Source of the DNA: Thermoplasmata archaeon
GTDB taxonomy: Archaea; Thermoplasmatota; Thermoplasmata; Lutacidiplasmatales; UBA184
Reading direction: 5' to 3'
Assembly: GCA_021792485.1 (NCBI GenBank)
Contig: JAJYUO010000071.1
Span: 1 to 6,225 of the forward strand
Length of the DNA: 6,225 nucleotides
The notes below the pieces were generated by a model that had not been told where the DNA came from, did not search any database, and saw only the letters and a list, made by a program, of their open reading frames with translations. Shown here piece after piece: positions 6,207-6,225 of the stretch (the stretch's first letter is position 1; every line of letters starts with the position of its first letter). The translations under genes were made by a program, and so were the position numbers.

Positions 6207-6225
6207 CCCCCCTGCGGGTAGGGAA

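Noticed and set aside
4908..6221. Same-strand open frame of 437 codons overlapping the second membrane protein
   Set aside because: Arg/Gly/Asp-rich shadow; the frame from 4927 gives coherent membrane helices and has the promoter spacing.

Overview
The window is very GC-rich (roughly two-thirds G+C by eye) and densely coding. All five supported genes are on the + strand. I read it as a chromosomal piece of an archaeon, most plausibly a GC-rich member of the Thermoplasmata/Thermoplasmatota. Three things point there: (1) AT-rich TATA-like boxes sit about 25-28 nt upstream of two start codons that lack a useful Shine-Dalgarno, which suggests leaderless transcripts; (2) the peptidase at 2809-3717 closely resembles tricorn-interacting factor F1, the proline iminopeptidase described from Thermoplasma; (3) the intracellular GH15 enzyme is of the type found in Thermoplasmata and Sulfolobales as well as in many bacteria. 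A GC-rich bacterium is not excluded.

Region 1 (66-2764) is a two-gene, translationally coupled unit. A HAD-superfamily hydrolase overlaps by ATGA a 651-residue GH15 glucoamylase/trehalase-like glycoside hydrolase with both catalytic glutamates in place. Neither protein has a signal peptide, so the unit probably serves cytoplasmic carbohydrate metabolism (trehalose or maltodextrin turnover). Whether the HAD partner is a sugar-phosphate phosphatase is inference.

Region 2 (2765-3717) is a monocistron-like proline iminopeptidase with a full Ser-Asp-His triad. It has its own palindromic promoter-like element and probably acts in the last step of cytoplasmic peptide degradation.

Region 3 (3718-6192) holds two large polytopic membrane proteins that I cannot assign to a family. 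Each is preceded by a TATA-like box with nearly the same sequence (CCGATATAGGG and CCGATAAAGGG). The first has about nine membrane helices and a cytoplasmic Pro/Ser-rich tail. The second has about eight helices arranged as two apparent four-helix halves, with a Cys-Cys pair at the outer end of helix 3 and an Asn-Tyr-Pro motif outside the membrane in each half. This pair is the least explained part of the window and the best candidate for an undescribed system. A fourth box of the same kind just after the last stop predicts another gene starting right beyond the window edge.

I saw no tRNA, rRNA, CRISPR array, insertion sequence or phage-type gene.
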